A program made the translations under genes and the position numbers. DNA of 64,000 bases from RHKX01 sp963826475 (GTDB lineage Bacteria > Actinomycetota > Thermoleophilia > Solirubrobacterales > 70-9), in the NCBI GenBank assembly GCA_963826475.1, contig CAWGXC010000003.1:1984001-2048000 (forward strand). The letters are read 5' to 3'. The notes beneath the pieces are model-generated. The model saw only the letters and a list, made by a program, of their open reading frames with translations. It was not told where the DNA came from and did no database searches. Numbering within the stretch: the first letter of the stretch is position 1; every line of letters begins with the position of its first letter. Shown one piece after another: positions 16,077 through 24,041 of the stretch.

Positions 16077-18991
16077 CGGGTCAGTCGCTCGAGCAGGTAG
16101 AGGAACGACTCATAGGGCTCGCCGGTAGCCCGTTCGAGGCCGATCTCGCAGGTCCGGTTGGCGCAGAGGTGGGCATCGGCGGGAGTGGCTGCGACCTCGG
16201 CGGCCTCAGGTGCCGTCGCCGCGGCGGTCAGCTCGGGATGCAGGAATCCCCGGTCGCCGGCGAAGCCGCAGCAGTTCGCGTTCGCCGGGACCACGACCCG
16301 ATCGGCGAGGTGCGCGGCGATTCGCTCGAGCTCGGCATTCAGCCCGAGGTGGCGCGCCGAGCAGGTCGGGTGAACGACGGCCGTGCTCACCTTGGCGGGA
16401 ACCGGCAACCGCTCGAGCAGATGTTCCGCCGCCCACCCGATCGAGTCGAGCACGGTCATCGCCTCCAGCCGCTCGCGGTTTGCATCGATCAGCACGGCGG
16501 AGGCCTCGAGCAGGCCATGGGTGCAGGAGCTGGCGTCGATCACGACCGGCAGGCGACCCTGATCGGACCATGCCCAGAGCTCCTCGACGGTCGAGTTGGC
16601 CATCTGGGTCGCGCCGTCGCGATAGCCCTTCGAGGTCCAGGGCGTCGCGCAACAGGTGCCGGCGACGTCCGGCGGTATCCAAACCGGCTTGCCCGCCCGT
16701 GCGGAAACCGCGACGAGCGCGTGGGGAAGCGACGGCGGGCCGGCGGAGTCGCCCCCGGAGCGCCCGAAGATCCGGTTGACGCATGCCGGCAGATAGACGG
16801 CGGCGGCTCCGGCGCGCCTGGTCGCGGGCAGGCCACTCGGCGCCGGAGGCGGCATCGGCGGCTCCCATTCCGGGACCAGCTCGGCGCTGACGGCCTGCCG
16901 GGCGAGGGCGGTGACCCCCTCGAGCGGGCCGTCGCCGACCGCGTCGGCGATCGCGCCGCCGACGCGCAGGCCGGCCCGCGCACCGCGCTCGACGCGAGCC
17001 CAGCGCTGGGCGGCGCGCAACGCTACGCGCTCCTCGCGCGGGCCATGCTCGGCGGCTCGCAATCCCTTCACCAGCTTGCCGGTGTCGATCCCGAGCGGGC
17101 AGGCATGAGCGCAGGAGCCGTCGACGGCACACGTCTGCAGGCCGTCGTACTCGTACTCCTCGATCAGGGTTGCCAGCAAAGGCGATCCGGCCGGCTGGCG
17201 CGCCATCTCGCGGCGCAGGACGATCCGCTGGCGGGGCGTCAGCGTCAGGTCGCGGCTCGGGCAGACCGGCTCGCAGAACCCGCACTCCACGCATGCGGTG
17301 GCCTCCTCCTCGATCTCGGGCGTCGTCTTCAGGTTCTCGAGGTGACAACCGGGATCTCGATTGAGCAGCACGCCGGGCCCGAGCACCCCGGCCGGATCAG
17401 CGAGGGCCTTGATCCGCCACATCAGCTCGGTGGCCGACTCCCCCCACTCCCGCTCGACGAAGGGCGCCATGTTCACGCCGGTCCCGTGCTCGGCCTTGAG
17501 CGAGCCGTCGTAGGTGTCGAGGATCAGATCGACGAGCTTCTCCATGAACGCCTCGTAGCGCTCGACGTCCTCCTGCTTGGAGAAGTCCGGTGTGAGCATG
17601 AAATGAAGGTTCCCGGCCGACGCGTGTCCGGCGACTCCCCCGAGGAAGCCGTGCTCGGTGAGCAACGCGCGGACGTCCTCCGCCGCTTCCGCGATTCGCG
17701 CCGGCGGGACGCAGACGTCCTCGACGATCAGCGCGGCACCGGGCGGGCGAAGCTTGCCGACGAGACCATGAAGCCCCTCGCGGACCCGCCAGAACAGCTC
17801 GATGGTCTCAGGCTCGGTCGTGAACTCGTACTCCCTGAACGGGGCGTGATCGGCGATGACTCCGGCGGCGGCGGCTTGGCCCTCGGCTATGCCCTCGGCG
17901 TCGTCGGCGCCGAACTCGATCAGCAACGCCGCCGACTCCAACGGCAGCTCCTTCCAGTACTCGGGCGTCCCGGGGATGGAGTGGGCGGCGACCATCAGGG
18001 CGGGGGCGACCATCAGCTCGACGGCCGTCGCCCCGGCCGCCACGAGATCGCCGACCGGTGCCGTCGCATCGGCGATGGAGTCGAAGTGGACCCAGGCGAG
18101 CGTCGTCCGGGGCGGCAGCGGAACGGTCTCGAAGACGGCCTCGGCGATGAACCCGAGCGTGCCCTCCGACCCGATCAGCAGGCGCCGGAAGATCTCGACC
18201 GGCTCGTCGGCGTCGAGAAACGCGCAGAGGCGATACCCCGTCGTGTTCTTGATCTCGAACTTGCGGCGGATCCGGCTGCGCAGGTCGGCGTCGGAACGGA
18301 TCGAGTCGCGGATCTCGCTCAGCGCCGCCGCCAGCTCCGGCTCCGCGGTGGCGAAGCGTTCGGCGGCGTCGGGTGCACCGGTGTCGACCACGGTGCCAGA
18401 CGGGAGGACGAAGCGCATCTCCGTGACCGTGGAGTAGGAGTCGCGCACCGTGCCGCAACGCATCCCGCCCGAGTTGTTCGCGATCACGCCGCCGATCGTC
18501 GCGATCTCCGTCGAAGCCGGATCGGGGCCAAGGCGGCGCCCGTAGGGAGCGAGGATCCGATTGACGTGGCCGAGCAGGGTCCCCGGCTTGACCCGCACCC
18601 GCAGGCCCTCGTCGAGCACGGTCACGCCGCTCCAGTGACGGCGTACGTCGGCGAGGACTCCGGTCGTCTGCGACTGGCCGTTGAGGCTCGTCCCGCCGGC
18701 GCGGAAGACGAGCCCCTCACCGGTTCGGCCGGCGCGCGCCATCAACGCAGCCACCTGCTCCACCGTCCGCGGCTGCACCACCGCGGCCGGGATCATCCGA
18801 TAGGGGCTGGCGTCGGAGGCGTAGCGGATCAGGTCGCTCGCGCGGCCCAGCAGGCCCTTCTCGCCGACGATCTCCCGCAGCTCAGATGCGAGCGGCTCGG
18901 CGACCCCGTGCGCGACTTTTGGATCGGCGCGATCGGTGCTCGGCGCCGGCGAGGGGGCGATCCGTTCGACCTTGGGCTCGAGCAGAGGCAT
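16070..18991 (-). CDS. FAD-linked, Fe-S 2-hydroxyacid dehydrogenase (GlcD-GlcF/Dld-type fusion)
   Basis: 973 residues. The FAD-binding type 4 domain (about 60-200) has FRAGGTSLNGQSQ and IGGVIANNSGGMRCG. A FAD-oxidase C-terminal domain follows (about 280-530), with HASAGNLHFM and EHGTGVN. Then come two cluster motifs, CVECGFCEPVCP and CAVDGSCAHACP (the second has the family's CxxDGxC form), and two Cys-rich CCG-type repeats (CCATPW, CCGFAG). This is a single-chain membrane-associated dehydrogenase for D-lactate, glycolate or a related 2-hydroxyacid. It begins 3 nt after the decarboxylase gene, so the pair probably act in sequence on one substrate line. Confidence 0.87.
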   Translation of the reverse strand: MPLLEPKVERIAPSPAPSTDRADPKVAHGVAEPLASELREIVGEKGLLGRASDLIRYASDASPYRMIPAAVVQPRTVEQVAALMARAGRTGEGLVFRAGGTSLNGQSQTTGVLADVRRHWSGVTVLDEGLRVRVKPGTLLGHVNRILAPYGRRLGPDPASTEIATIGGVIANNSGGMRCGTVRDSYSTVTEMRFVLPSGTVVDTGAPDAAERFATAEPELAAALSEIRDSIRSDADLRSRIRRKFEIKNTTGYRLCAFLDADEPVEIFRRLLIGSEGTLGFIAEAVFETVPLPPRTTLAWVHFDSIADATAPVGDLVAAGATAVELMVAPALMVAAHSIPGTPEYWKELPLESAALLIEFGADDAEGIAEGQAAAAGVIADHAPFREYEFTTEPETIELFWRVREGLHGLVGKLRPPGAALIVEDVCVPPARIAEAAEDVRALLTEHGFLGGVAGHASAGNLHFMLTPDFSKQEDVERYEAFMEKLVDLILDTYDGSLKAEHGTGVNMAPFVEREWGESATELMWRIKALADPAGVLGPGVLLNRDPGCHLENLKTTPEIEEEATACVECGFCEPVCPSRDLTLTPRQRIVLRREMARQPAGSPLLATLIEEYEYDGLQTCAVDGSCAHACPLGIDTGKLVKGLRAAEHGPREERVALRAAQRWARVERGARAGLRVGGAIADAVGDGPLEGVTALARQAVSAELVPEWEPPMPPPAPSGLPATRRAGAAAVYLPACVNRIFGRSGGDSAGPPSLPHALVAVSARAGKPVWIPPDVAGTCCATPWTSKGYRDGATQMANSTVEELWAWSDQGRLPVVIDASSCTHGLLEASAVLIDANRERLEAMTVLDSIGWAAEHLLERLPVPAKVSTAVVHPTCSARHLGLNAELERIAAHLADRVVVPANANCCGFAGDRGFLHPELTAAATAPEAAEVAATPADAHLCANRTCEIGLERATGEPYESFLYLLERLTRQ

Positions 18992-18994
18992 CGC

Positions 18995-20602
18995 CTAGGC
19001 GAGCCACATGCCGGGAGCGATCCCCACCTCGACGACGCTCGGTTTGCCGGAGCCGATCCTGGTCTCGAGCGCCGAGCGGAGCTCCTCCCCGGATCCGACT
19101 CGCTGGGACTCGACGCCGTAACCCTGGGCAACAGCGGAGACGTCCAGCGCCGGGAGGTCGAGGCCGGGAGCGTTCTCGACGCCCTCGGCAAGCGAGAACC
19201 ACTTGAGGATCGCGTACTCCGAGTTGCGCAGGACGAGGAAGGTGACCGGGATGTCGTAGGCGGCCGCCGTCCAGAACCCGGTAATCGCGTACTGCGCGGA
19301 CCCTTCGCCGAGGACGCAGACGACGGGCCGATCCGGCTGCGCGAGCTGTACGCCGAGCGCGGCCGAGAGGCCGAAGCCGAGTCCTCCACCCGCCCCGAAG
19401 TAGTAGCTGCCCGGCTTCGAGAGGCGCAGCTGATTGCGCAGCGCGATCGTCGATGACGGCGCCTCGAGCACGATGATGCCGTCGTCGGGAAAGGTGCCGG
19501 CCAGCGCGGCCATCGCCTCGGTCCCGCTGATCGCCTCGCCGGACTCGCCCTCGGGCGGTCCCGGGGGTTCCTCGCGGGGTTGCTGCTCGTCGCGCCCCGA
19601 CTGCTCGCCGGCCTCCACCAGGGCACGCAGGGTCAGGGCCGGGTCGGCGACGATCGCCTCGCCCATCGGGGCGCGGGCCGCCTCCTCCGGATCGGAGGTG
19701 ATGGCGACGAGCTCCGCGCCGTCGGGGAGCAGGGCTCCGGGGAGGTAGGGGTAGTAGGCGAAGACGGACGCGCCGACGACGAGGATCAGGTCGTGGCCCG
19801 CGAGGGTCTCGGCGAGTGGCCCGATGGCGGGAGGCAGGATCCCCCTGAAGGCGGGGTGGTTCTCGGGAAAGCCGAGCCGCCCGCCGCCGGTCGCGGGGAT
19901 CGCCCAGACGGGCAGGCGCTGGAGCTCGGCGAGGGCGACGCCGTCGTCCCAGCCTCCGCTGGCGTCGATATCGGGGCCGGCGACCATGACCGGGTTCGTC
20001 GCCGCGGAGAGGCGCCCGGCGAGGTCGGCGATCGAATCGGGAGAAGGGGAGGTACGGCCGCTGACGCGTCGTGCGACCGCCTGCGCGGAGCCGTCGGGGT
20101 CCGCTTCCTCGGTCCAGTCGTCCATCGGGATGGAGACGAACGCCGGCCCCCGCGGCGGCAGCGAGGCGGTGTGGATGCCCCGCGCGATCGCGGCCGGGAC
20201 GTCGGCGGCGCGCGGAGGCTCGTAGCTCCACTTGACGAGTGGATGCGGGACGCGCGTGGCGTCGCGATTCGTCAGGTTCGCCTGCATCGTCATGTGTGCG
20301 CGGACCTGCTGGCCCGCGGTGACGAGCAACGGCGCATGGTTGGCCTGGGCGTTGAAGATGGCGCCCATCGCGTTGCCGAGGCCCGGCGCCGTGTGGAGGT
20401 TGACGTGGCCGACCGTGCCGCTCGCCTGGGCGAAGCCATCGGCCATCCCCACGGCCACCGCCTCCTGCAGGCCGAGGATGTAGCGGAAGTCATCGGGGTA
20501 GTCGGCGAGCATCGGCAGCTCGGTCGAGCCGGGATTGCCGAACATCGTCGTCATCCCGTGAGCTCTCAGGAGCTCGTACGTCGCCTCGCGGACCGTGCTC
20601 AT
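18995..20602 (-). CDS. Benzoylformate decarboxylase-like ThDP enzyme
   Basis: 535 residues, aligning by eye along its whole length with Pseudomonas MdlC: TTMFGNPGSTELP (Ser26), LQEA (Glu47), NLHTAPG (His70), PLVKWSYEP, EEAARAPMGEAIVAD and the ThDP-binding GEGSAQYAITGFWTAAAYDIP (about residues 425-450; ten or more residues shared with MdlC). At the place of the second catalytic His (MdlC His281, in RYHQY) this protein has Tyr284 (AYYPY), so the substrate or mechanism may differ. Shine-Dalgarno-like GAGAGGATGAGG precedes the ATG. Oxalyl-CoA decarboxylase or acetolactate synthase are less likely. Confidence 0.85.
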   Translation of the reverse strand: MSTVREATYELLRAHGMTTMFGNPGSTELPMLADYPDDFRYILGLQEAVAVGMADGFAQASGTVGHVNLHTAPGLGNAMGAIFNAQANHAPLLVTAGQQVRAHMTMQANLTNRDATRVPHPLVKWSYEPPRAADVPAAIARGIHTASLPPRGPAFVSIPMDDWTEEADPDGSAQAVARRVSGRTSPSPDSIADLAGRLSAATNPVMVAGPDIDASGGWDDGVALAELQRLPVWAIPATGGGRLGFPENHPAFRGILPPAIGPLAETLAGHDLILVVGASVFAYYPYLPGALLPDGAELVAITSDPEEAARAPMGEAIVADPALTLRALVEAGEQSGRDEQQPREEPPGPPEGESGEAISGTEAMAALAGTFPDDGIIVLEAPSSTIALRNQLRLSKPGSYYFGAGGGLGFGLSAALGVQLAQPDRPVVCVLGEGSAQYAITGFWTAAAYDIPVTFLVLRNSEYAILKWFSLAEGVENAPGLDLPALDVSAVAQGYGVESQRVGSGEELRSALETRIGSGKPSVVEVGIAPGMWLA

Positions 20603-20638
20603 CGCCTCATCCTCTCGCCTTCGTCACCGTGGATCGCC

Positions 20639-20652
20639 AGGGTCGCGACCCT
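20639..20652. promoter_or_regulatory. Perfect 14-bp palindrome between divergent genes
   Basis: AGGGTCG followed by CGACCCT lies about 37 bp before the decarboxylase start and overlaps a TAGGGT hexamer on the minus strand. Possible operator for the decarboxylase-dehydrogenase operon; no regulator gene is adjacent. Confidence 0.3.
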
Positions 20653-20669
20653 ATCTGTTGAGCGGCGGT

Positions 20670-20698
20670 GCGACCGTCGCTACCCGGGCGGCTAGCCT
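20670..20698 (+). promoter_or_regulatory. Promoter of the NTF2-like gene
   Basis: GCGACC (20670-20675), a 17-nt spacer and TAGCCT (20693-20698). The predicted transcription start falls at about 20706, so the ATG at 20707 would be leaderless. Confidence 0.4.
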
Positions 20699-20706
20699 GG
20701 ATGGCC

Positions 20707-21096
20707 ATGGAGCGCCGGGACTTCCGCGACTGGGTCAAGCGTTACGAGGCGGCTTGGCGCGAGCCCGGCACCCAGGCCCTCTCCGGCCTGTTCGCGACCG
20801 ACGCCACCTACCGGACCGCGCCCTACGAGGACCCCTTCGAGGGTCTCGACGCGATCGAGGCGATGTGGGAGCGCGAGCGCGAACCGGGTGAGGTCTTCAC
20901 CATGGGCTGGGAGCTGGTCGCGGTCGAGGACCGGACCGGGGTCGTGCGGGTCAGCGTCGACTACACCTCGCCGGCTCGGCAGGGTTATCGCGACCTCTGG
21001 GTCATCGAGCTCCGCGAGGACGGCCGGGCGCGCTCCTTCGAGGAGTGGCCCTTCTGGCCGGCGGGCTCGAAGGGAGAGTGGCCGACGAAGCGCTGA
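20707..21096 (+). CDS. NTF2-like (SnoaL) domain protein
   Basis: 129 residues of an alpha+beta barrel type: WVKRYEAAWREPGTQALSGLFATDATYRTAPYEDPFEGLDAI matches the opening helices and first strands of SnoaL-like proteins over two 20-residue stretches, with the usual D-A-x-Y and PF-G. Function unknown; members bind or isomerise small molecules. An ATG at 20701 is the alternative start. Followed by a hairpin terminator. Confidence 0.7.
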   Translation: MERRDFRDWVKRYEAAWREPGTQALSGLFATDATYRTAPYEDPFEGLDAIEAMWEREREPGEVFTMGWELVAVEDRTGVVRVSVDYTSPARQGYRDLWVIELREDGRARSFEEWPFWPAGSKGEWPTKR

Positions 21097-21110
21097 GGTA
21101 AAGGGCTGTC

Positions 21111-21130
21111 GCCCGTGACTCGTCACGGGC
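21111..21130 (+). terminator. Hairpin terminator after the NTF2-like gene
   Basis: GCCCGTGA (21111-21118), loop CTCG, TCACGGGC (21123-21130): a perfect 8-bp stem 14 nt after the stop. No T tract follows, as is common in GC-rich genomes. Confidence 0.5.
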
Positions 21131-21192
21131 TCGTGCGGCCTTCATGGCAAAGCGGGAGGCATGGGCGCGCTGAGCGCTGGCAAGGTCCCGCC

Positions 21193-22125
21193 ATGGCATC
21201 GCTGGACCCGGTTTACCCCCGTATACGGGGCCAATCCTCCCCAGCGGCAGCGGTGACAGCAGTCGCCGGCCGCCAGCACGGTCTCATCTCCCGATCCCAG
21301 TTGATCGAGCTTGGGATGGCCGACTCGACGATCGACAGGTGGGTGACGTCTGGCCGCCTTCATTGTCTTTTTCGTGGCGTCTTCGCCATCGGTCTCCCCA
21401 ACCTCAGCCGCGAGGGCCGCTGGATGGCGGCCGTGCTTGCGTGCGGAGCCGGGGCCGCACTCTTCGGGCCGAGCGCCGGCCAGCTCCACGGCCTCCTCAA
21501 GCCATCGGGCTACGCGCTCCACGTCGCCCTTCCCCGCCATCTGAAGCGCTCGCCCTCCGGCCTCATCGTTCACCGCCCGCGTGCTCTCCAGCCCCGCGAC
21601 CTCACCCGTCGCCTGGGCATCCCCACCACCTCGGCCACCCGAACTCTCTTCGACCTCGCCTCCTCCCTCCCCGCCCGCGAGCTCCGTGAAGCGTTCGACC
21701 AGGCCGCTTACCTCCACCTCCTCAACCGCCCTCGATTGCACACCCTCCTCGCCGACGCCACCGGGCGCCGCGGGCTCGGCACCCTTCGCAGCCTCCTCGC
21801 CGAGGCTCCCCTCCCCCTCTCGGAGACCCGCTCACGCCTCGAGCGCCTGATCCTCAAGATCTGCCGAGCCCACGGCATTCCCCTTCCAGCCGTCAACGTC
21901 CCCCTCCACGGCTACGAGGCCGACTTCTTCTGGCCGGCCGCCCGTTTCGTCATCGAGGCCGACGGCGCTCATCACCGCGGCGCGCACCGCGACGGCGACA
22001 ACGTCCGCGACGTCGTCCACGCTCGCGGCGGCCATCTCGTCCGCCGGTACTCCGAGGCGGCGCTCACCCACGAGGACGATGTGGGACGGGAGATCCTCGA
22101 GATCCTTCGCGAGCGGCTCCCCTAG
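21193..22125 (+). CDS. AbiEi-type winged-helix protein with C-terminal DUF559 domain
   Basis: 310 residues. The N-terminal part (about 15-65: QHGLISRSQLIELGMADST, then IDRWVTSGRLHCLFRGVFAI) matches the AbiEi antitoxin-type winged helix. The C-terminal part (about 225-310: YEADFFWPAARFVIEADGAHH) matches DUF559, related to very-short-patch-repair-type nuclease folds with the D...E-x-D core. No AbiEii-like toxin is next to it. Such solitary fusions are numerous in some actinobacteria; function is unproven. ATG at 21193 chosen because homology starts there. Confidence 0.72.
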   Translation: MASLDPVYPRIRGQSSPAAAVTAVAGRQHGLISRSQLIELGMADSTIDRWVTSGRLHCLFRGVFAIGLPNLSREGRWMAAVLACGAGAALFGPSAGQLHGLLKPSGYALHVALPRHLKRSPSGLIVHRPRALQPRDLTRRLGIPTTSATRTLFDLASSLPARELREAFDQAAYLHLLNRPRLHTLLADATGRRGLGTLRSLLAEAPLPLSETRSRLERLILKICRAHGIPLPAVNVPLHGYEADFFWPAARFVIEADGAHHRGAHRDGDNVRDVVHARGGHLVRRYSEAALTHEDDVGREILEILRERLP

Positions 22126-22131
22126 CCGGCC

Positions 22132-22158
22132 GCCAACGTCTGTTGGCAACCTGCCAAC
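22132..22158. promoter_or_regulatory. TetR operator: three alternating half-sites
   Basis: GCCAAC (22132-22137), GTTGGC (22142-22147) and GCCAAC (22153-22158) form two adjacent inverted repeats spaced about one helical turn apart. The site covers the -35 and spacer of the TetR promoter. Likely autoregulatory binding site. Confidence 0.65.
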
Positions 22159-22172
22159 ACCGTTGCTACGCT
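22144..22172 (+). promoter_or_regulatory. Promoter of the TetR-thiolase-dehydrogenase operon
   Basis: TTGGCA (22144-22149), a 17-nt spacer and TACGCT (22167-22172). Transcription would begin at or next to the ATG at 22180, giving a leaderless mRNA. Confidence 0.6.
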
Positions 22173-22179
22173 TCCCGGG

Positions 22180-22836
22180 ATGGCAGCCCCCGCCACCGCT
22201 CCGCACCCGGCGCGCCTCGATGGCGACGTGCGCCGACTCGAGATCCTCGCGGCGGCTCGCAAGCTGTTCTCCGAGCGCGGGTTCAGCGCCGTCTCGACGA
22301 CCGAGCTCGCCGCGGAGGCAGGCGTGGCCCGGGGGCTGATCAACCATTACTTCGGGACCAAGCGCGAGCTCTACATCGAGGTCGTCCGCGAGATGGTCCG
22401 GTTCAGGTCCCAGCCGGTACCCGAGTACGTCGATGGGGCAACGCCGCGTGAGCGGCTCGACGAGTCGATCGATCGCTGGCTCGAGATGGTCGCGCGCAAC
22501 CGCGAGGCCTGGCTGGCGGCGATCGGGGCGGAGGGGCTCGGTCGCGACCCCGAGATCGAGGCCGTGCTCGACGAGGCGCGCGAGGAGGCCACGCTGAGGC
22601 TGATCGCGGTCCTCGGGCTCGGTCCCGCCGCCGACGCCCGACCCGAGCTCCACGCCGTCCTGCGCGCGTACGGCGGCATGGCGGAGGCGGCGACGCGCGA
22701 GTGGCTCGAGCGCGACCGCTGGAGCCGCGAGCAGGTAGCGGCGTTCTTGAAGGAAGCACTTCCGAGACTGATCGGGGAGGCCTACGCGGCCATCCCCGAG
22801 CGAACTGACGACCTACCCAAGGAGAAGAACGCATGA
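22180..22836 (+). CDS. TetR/AcrR family transcriptional regulator
   Basis: 218 residues. N-terminal helix-turn-helix about residues 22-65 (ILAAARKLFSERGFSAVSTT, ELAAEAGVARGLINHYFGTK), with a variable ligand-binding C-terminal domain. The overlapping promoter and palindromic half-sites just upstream point to self-repression. ATGA overlap with the thiolase suggests that it controls this acyl-CoA operon, with a CoA thioester or fatty acid as a possible ligand (inference). Confidence 0.88.
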   Translation: MAAPATAPHPARLDGDVRRLEILAAARKLFSERGFSAVSTTELAAEAGVARGLINHYFGTKRELYIEVVREMVRFRSQPVPEYVDGATPRERLDESIDRWLEMVARNREAWLAAIGAEGLGRDPEIEAVLDEAREEATLRLIAVLGLGPAADARPELHAVLRAYGGMAEAATREWLERDRWSREQVAAFLKEALPRLIGEAYAAIPERTDDLPKEKNA

Positions 22837-24032
22837 ACAAGACCTACGTGATCGGCGTCGGCATGACCAAGTTCGACAAGCCCGGAACCAAGGAGGGCGA
22901 TTACCCCGATTGGGCCAAGGAGGCCGGCGACAAGGCGCTCGCCGATGCGGGGATCGACTACGGCGACGTCGAGCAGGCCTTCGCCGGCTACTGCTACGGC
23001 GACTCGACCTACGGCCAGCGGGCGATCTACGGCCTCGGCCTGACCGGCATCCCCGTCGTCAACGTCAACAACAACTGCTCGACCGGATCGTCGGCGCTCT
23101 ACCTCGCCAGGCAGGCGATCAAGGGGGGCCTCGCCGACTGCGCGCTCGCGCTCGGCTTCGAGAAGATGGAGAAGGGCTCGCTCGGGGTCAAGTACACCGA
23201 CCGCACCAACGCCCTCGACAAGCACCTGACGCGCATGTTCGAGGAGCGCGAGCCGGAGGAGTCACCCTTCGCGCCGCAGATGTTCGGCAACGCCGGCCGC
23301 GACCACATGGACAAGTACGGGTCCAAGCCCGAGCACTTCGCCTGGATCGGCTGGAAGAACCACAAGCACTCGGTCAACAACCCCTACGCGCAGTTCCAGG
23401 ACGAGTACACGCTCGACGAGATCAAGGAAGCGCGGATGATCCACTCGCCGCTGACGAAGCTGCAGTGTTCACCCACATCGGACGGCGCAGCGGCCGTCGT
23501 CGTCGCCTCCGAGAAGTACGTCGACGAGCATGACCTCTGGGATCAGGCGGTCGAGATCGCCGGTCAGTCGATGGTCACCGACATGAGCTCGACGTTCGAT
23601 GAGAGCGCCGACTGCATGACGATCGTCGGCTCCGACATGTCCAAGGAGGCGGCGCGCCAGGCCTATGAGGAGGCGGGCGTCTCGGCTGACGAGGTCGACG
23701 TCTGCGAGCTCCACGACTGCTTCAGCGCCAACGAGCTGATCACCTACGAGGCGCTCGGTTTCGCCGAGGAGGGCGAGGGCCATCTCCTGGTCGAGGCGGA
23801 GGCCACGACCTACGGCGGCGCCGGTCCGGTCGTCAACCCCTCCGGTGGGCTGATCTCCAAGGGCCACCCGCTCGGCGCCACCGGCCTCGCCCAGTGCAGC
23901 GAGCTCACGTGGCAGCTGCGCGGCACGGCCGACAAGCGCCAGGTCGACGGCGCCAAGGTCGCCCTCCAGCACAACATCGGGCTCGGCGGCGCGGCCGTCG
24001 TCTCCGTCTACCGACCCGCCGTCAAGGCGTAG
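22833..24032 (+). CDS. SCPx-type thiolase (lipid-transfer protein family)
   Basis: 399 residues. VNVNNNCSTGSSALYLARQ holds the nucleophilic Cys; ELHDCFSANELI and GGLISKGHPLGATGLAQ are thiolase-fold active-site segments. The C-terminal end reads LQHNIGLGGAAVV where ordinary thiolases have a second Cys, as in the SCPx group that cleaves branched or steroid side-chain 3-oxoacyl-CoAs. Strong AAGGAGAAG lies before the ATG. Second gene of the TetR operon. Confidence 0.88.
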   Translation: MNKTYVIGVGMTKFDKPGTKEGDYPDWAKEAGDKALADAGIDYGDVEQAFAGYCYGDSTYGQRAIYGLGLTGIPVVNVNNNCSTGSSALYLARQAIKGGLADCALALGFEKMEKGSLGVKYTDRTNALDKHLTRMFEEREPEESPFAPQMFGNAGRDHMDKYGSKPEHFAWIGWKNHKHSVNNPYAQFQDEYTLDEIKEARMIHSPLTKLQCSPTSDGAAAVVVASEKYVDEHDLWDQAVEIAGQSMVTDMSSTFDESADCMTIVGSDMSKEAARQAYEEAGVSADEVDVCELHDCFSANELITYEALGFAEEGEGHLLVEAEATTYGGAGPVVNPSGGLISKGHPLGATGLAQCSELTWQLRGTADKRQVDGAKVALQHNIGLGGAAVVSVYRPAVKA

Positions 24033-24041
24033 GAGAAGAGC

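Noticed and set aside
16169..19456. Plus-strand open frame of 1095 codons
   Set aside because: It is antisense to the FAD/Fe-S dehydrogenase and part of the decarboxylase, both with clear motifs. The translation is Gly/Arg/Glu-rich without any domain; long antisense frames are a GC-content artefact.
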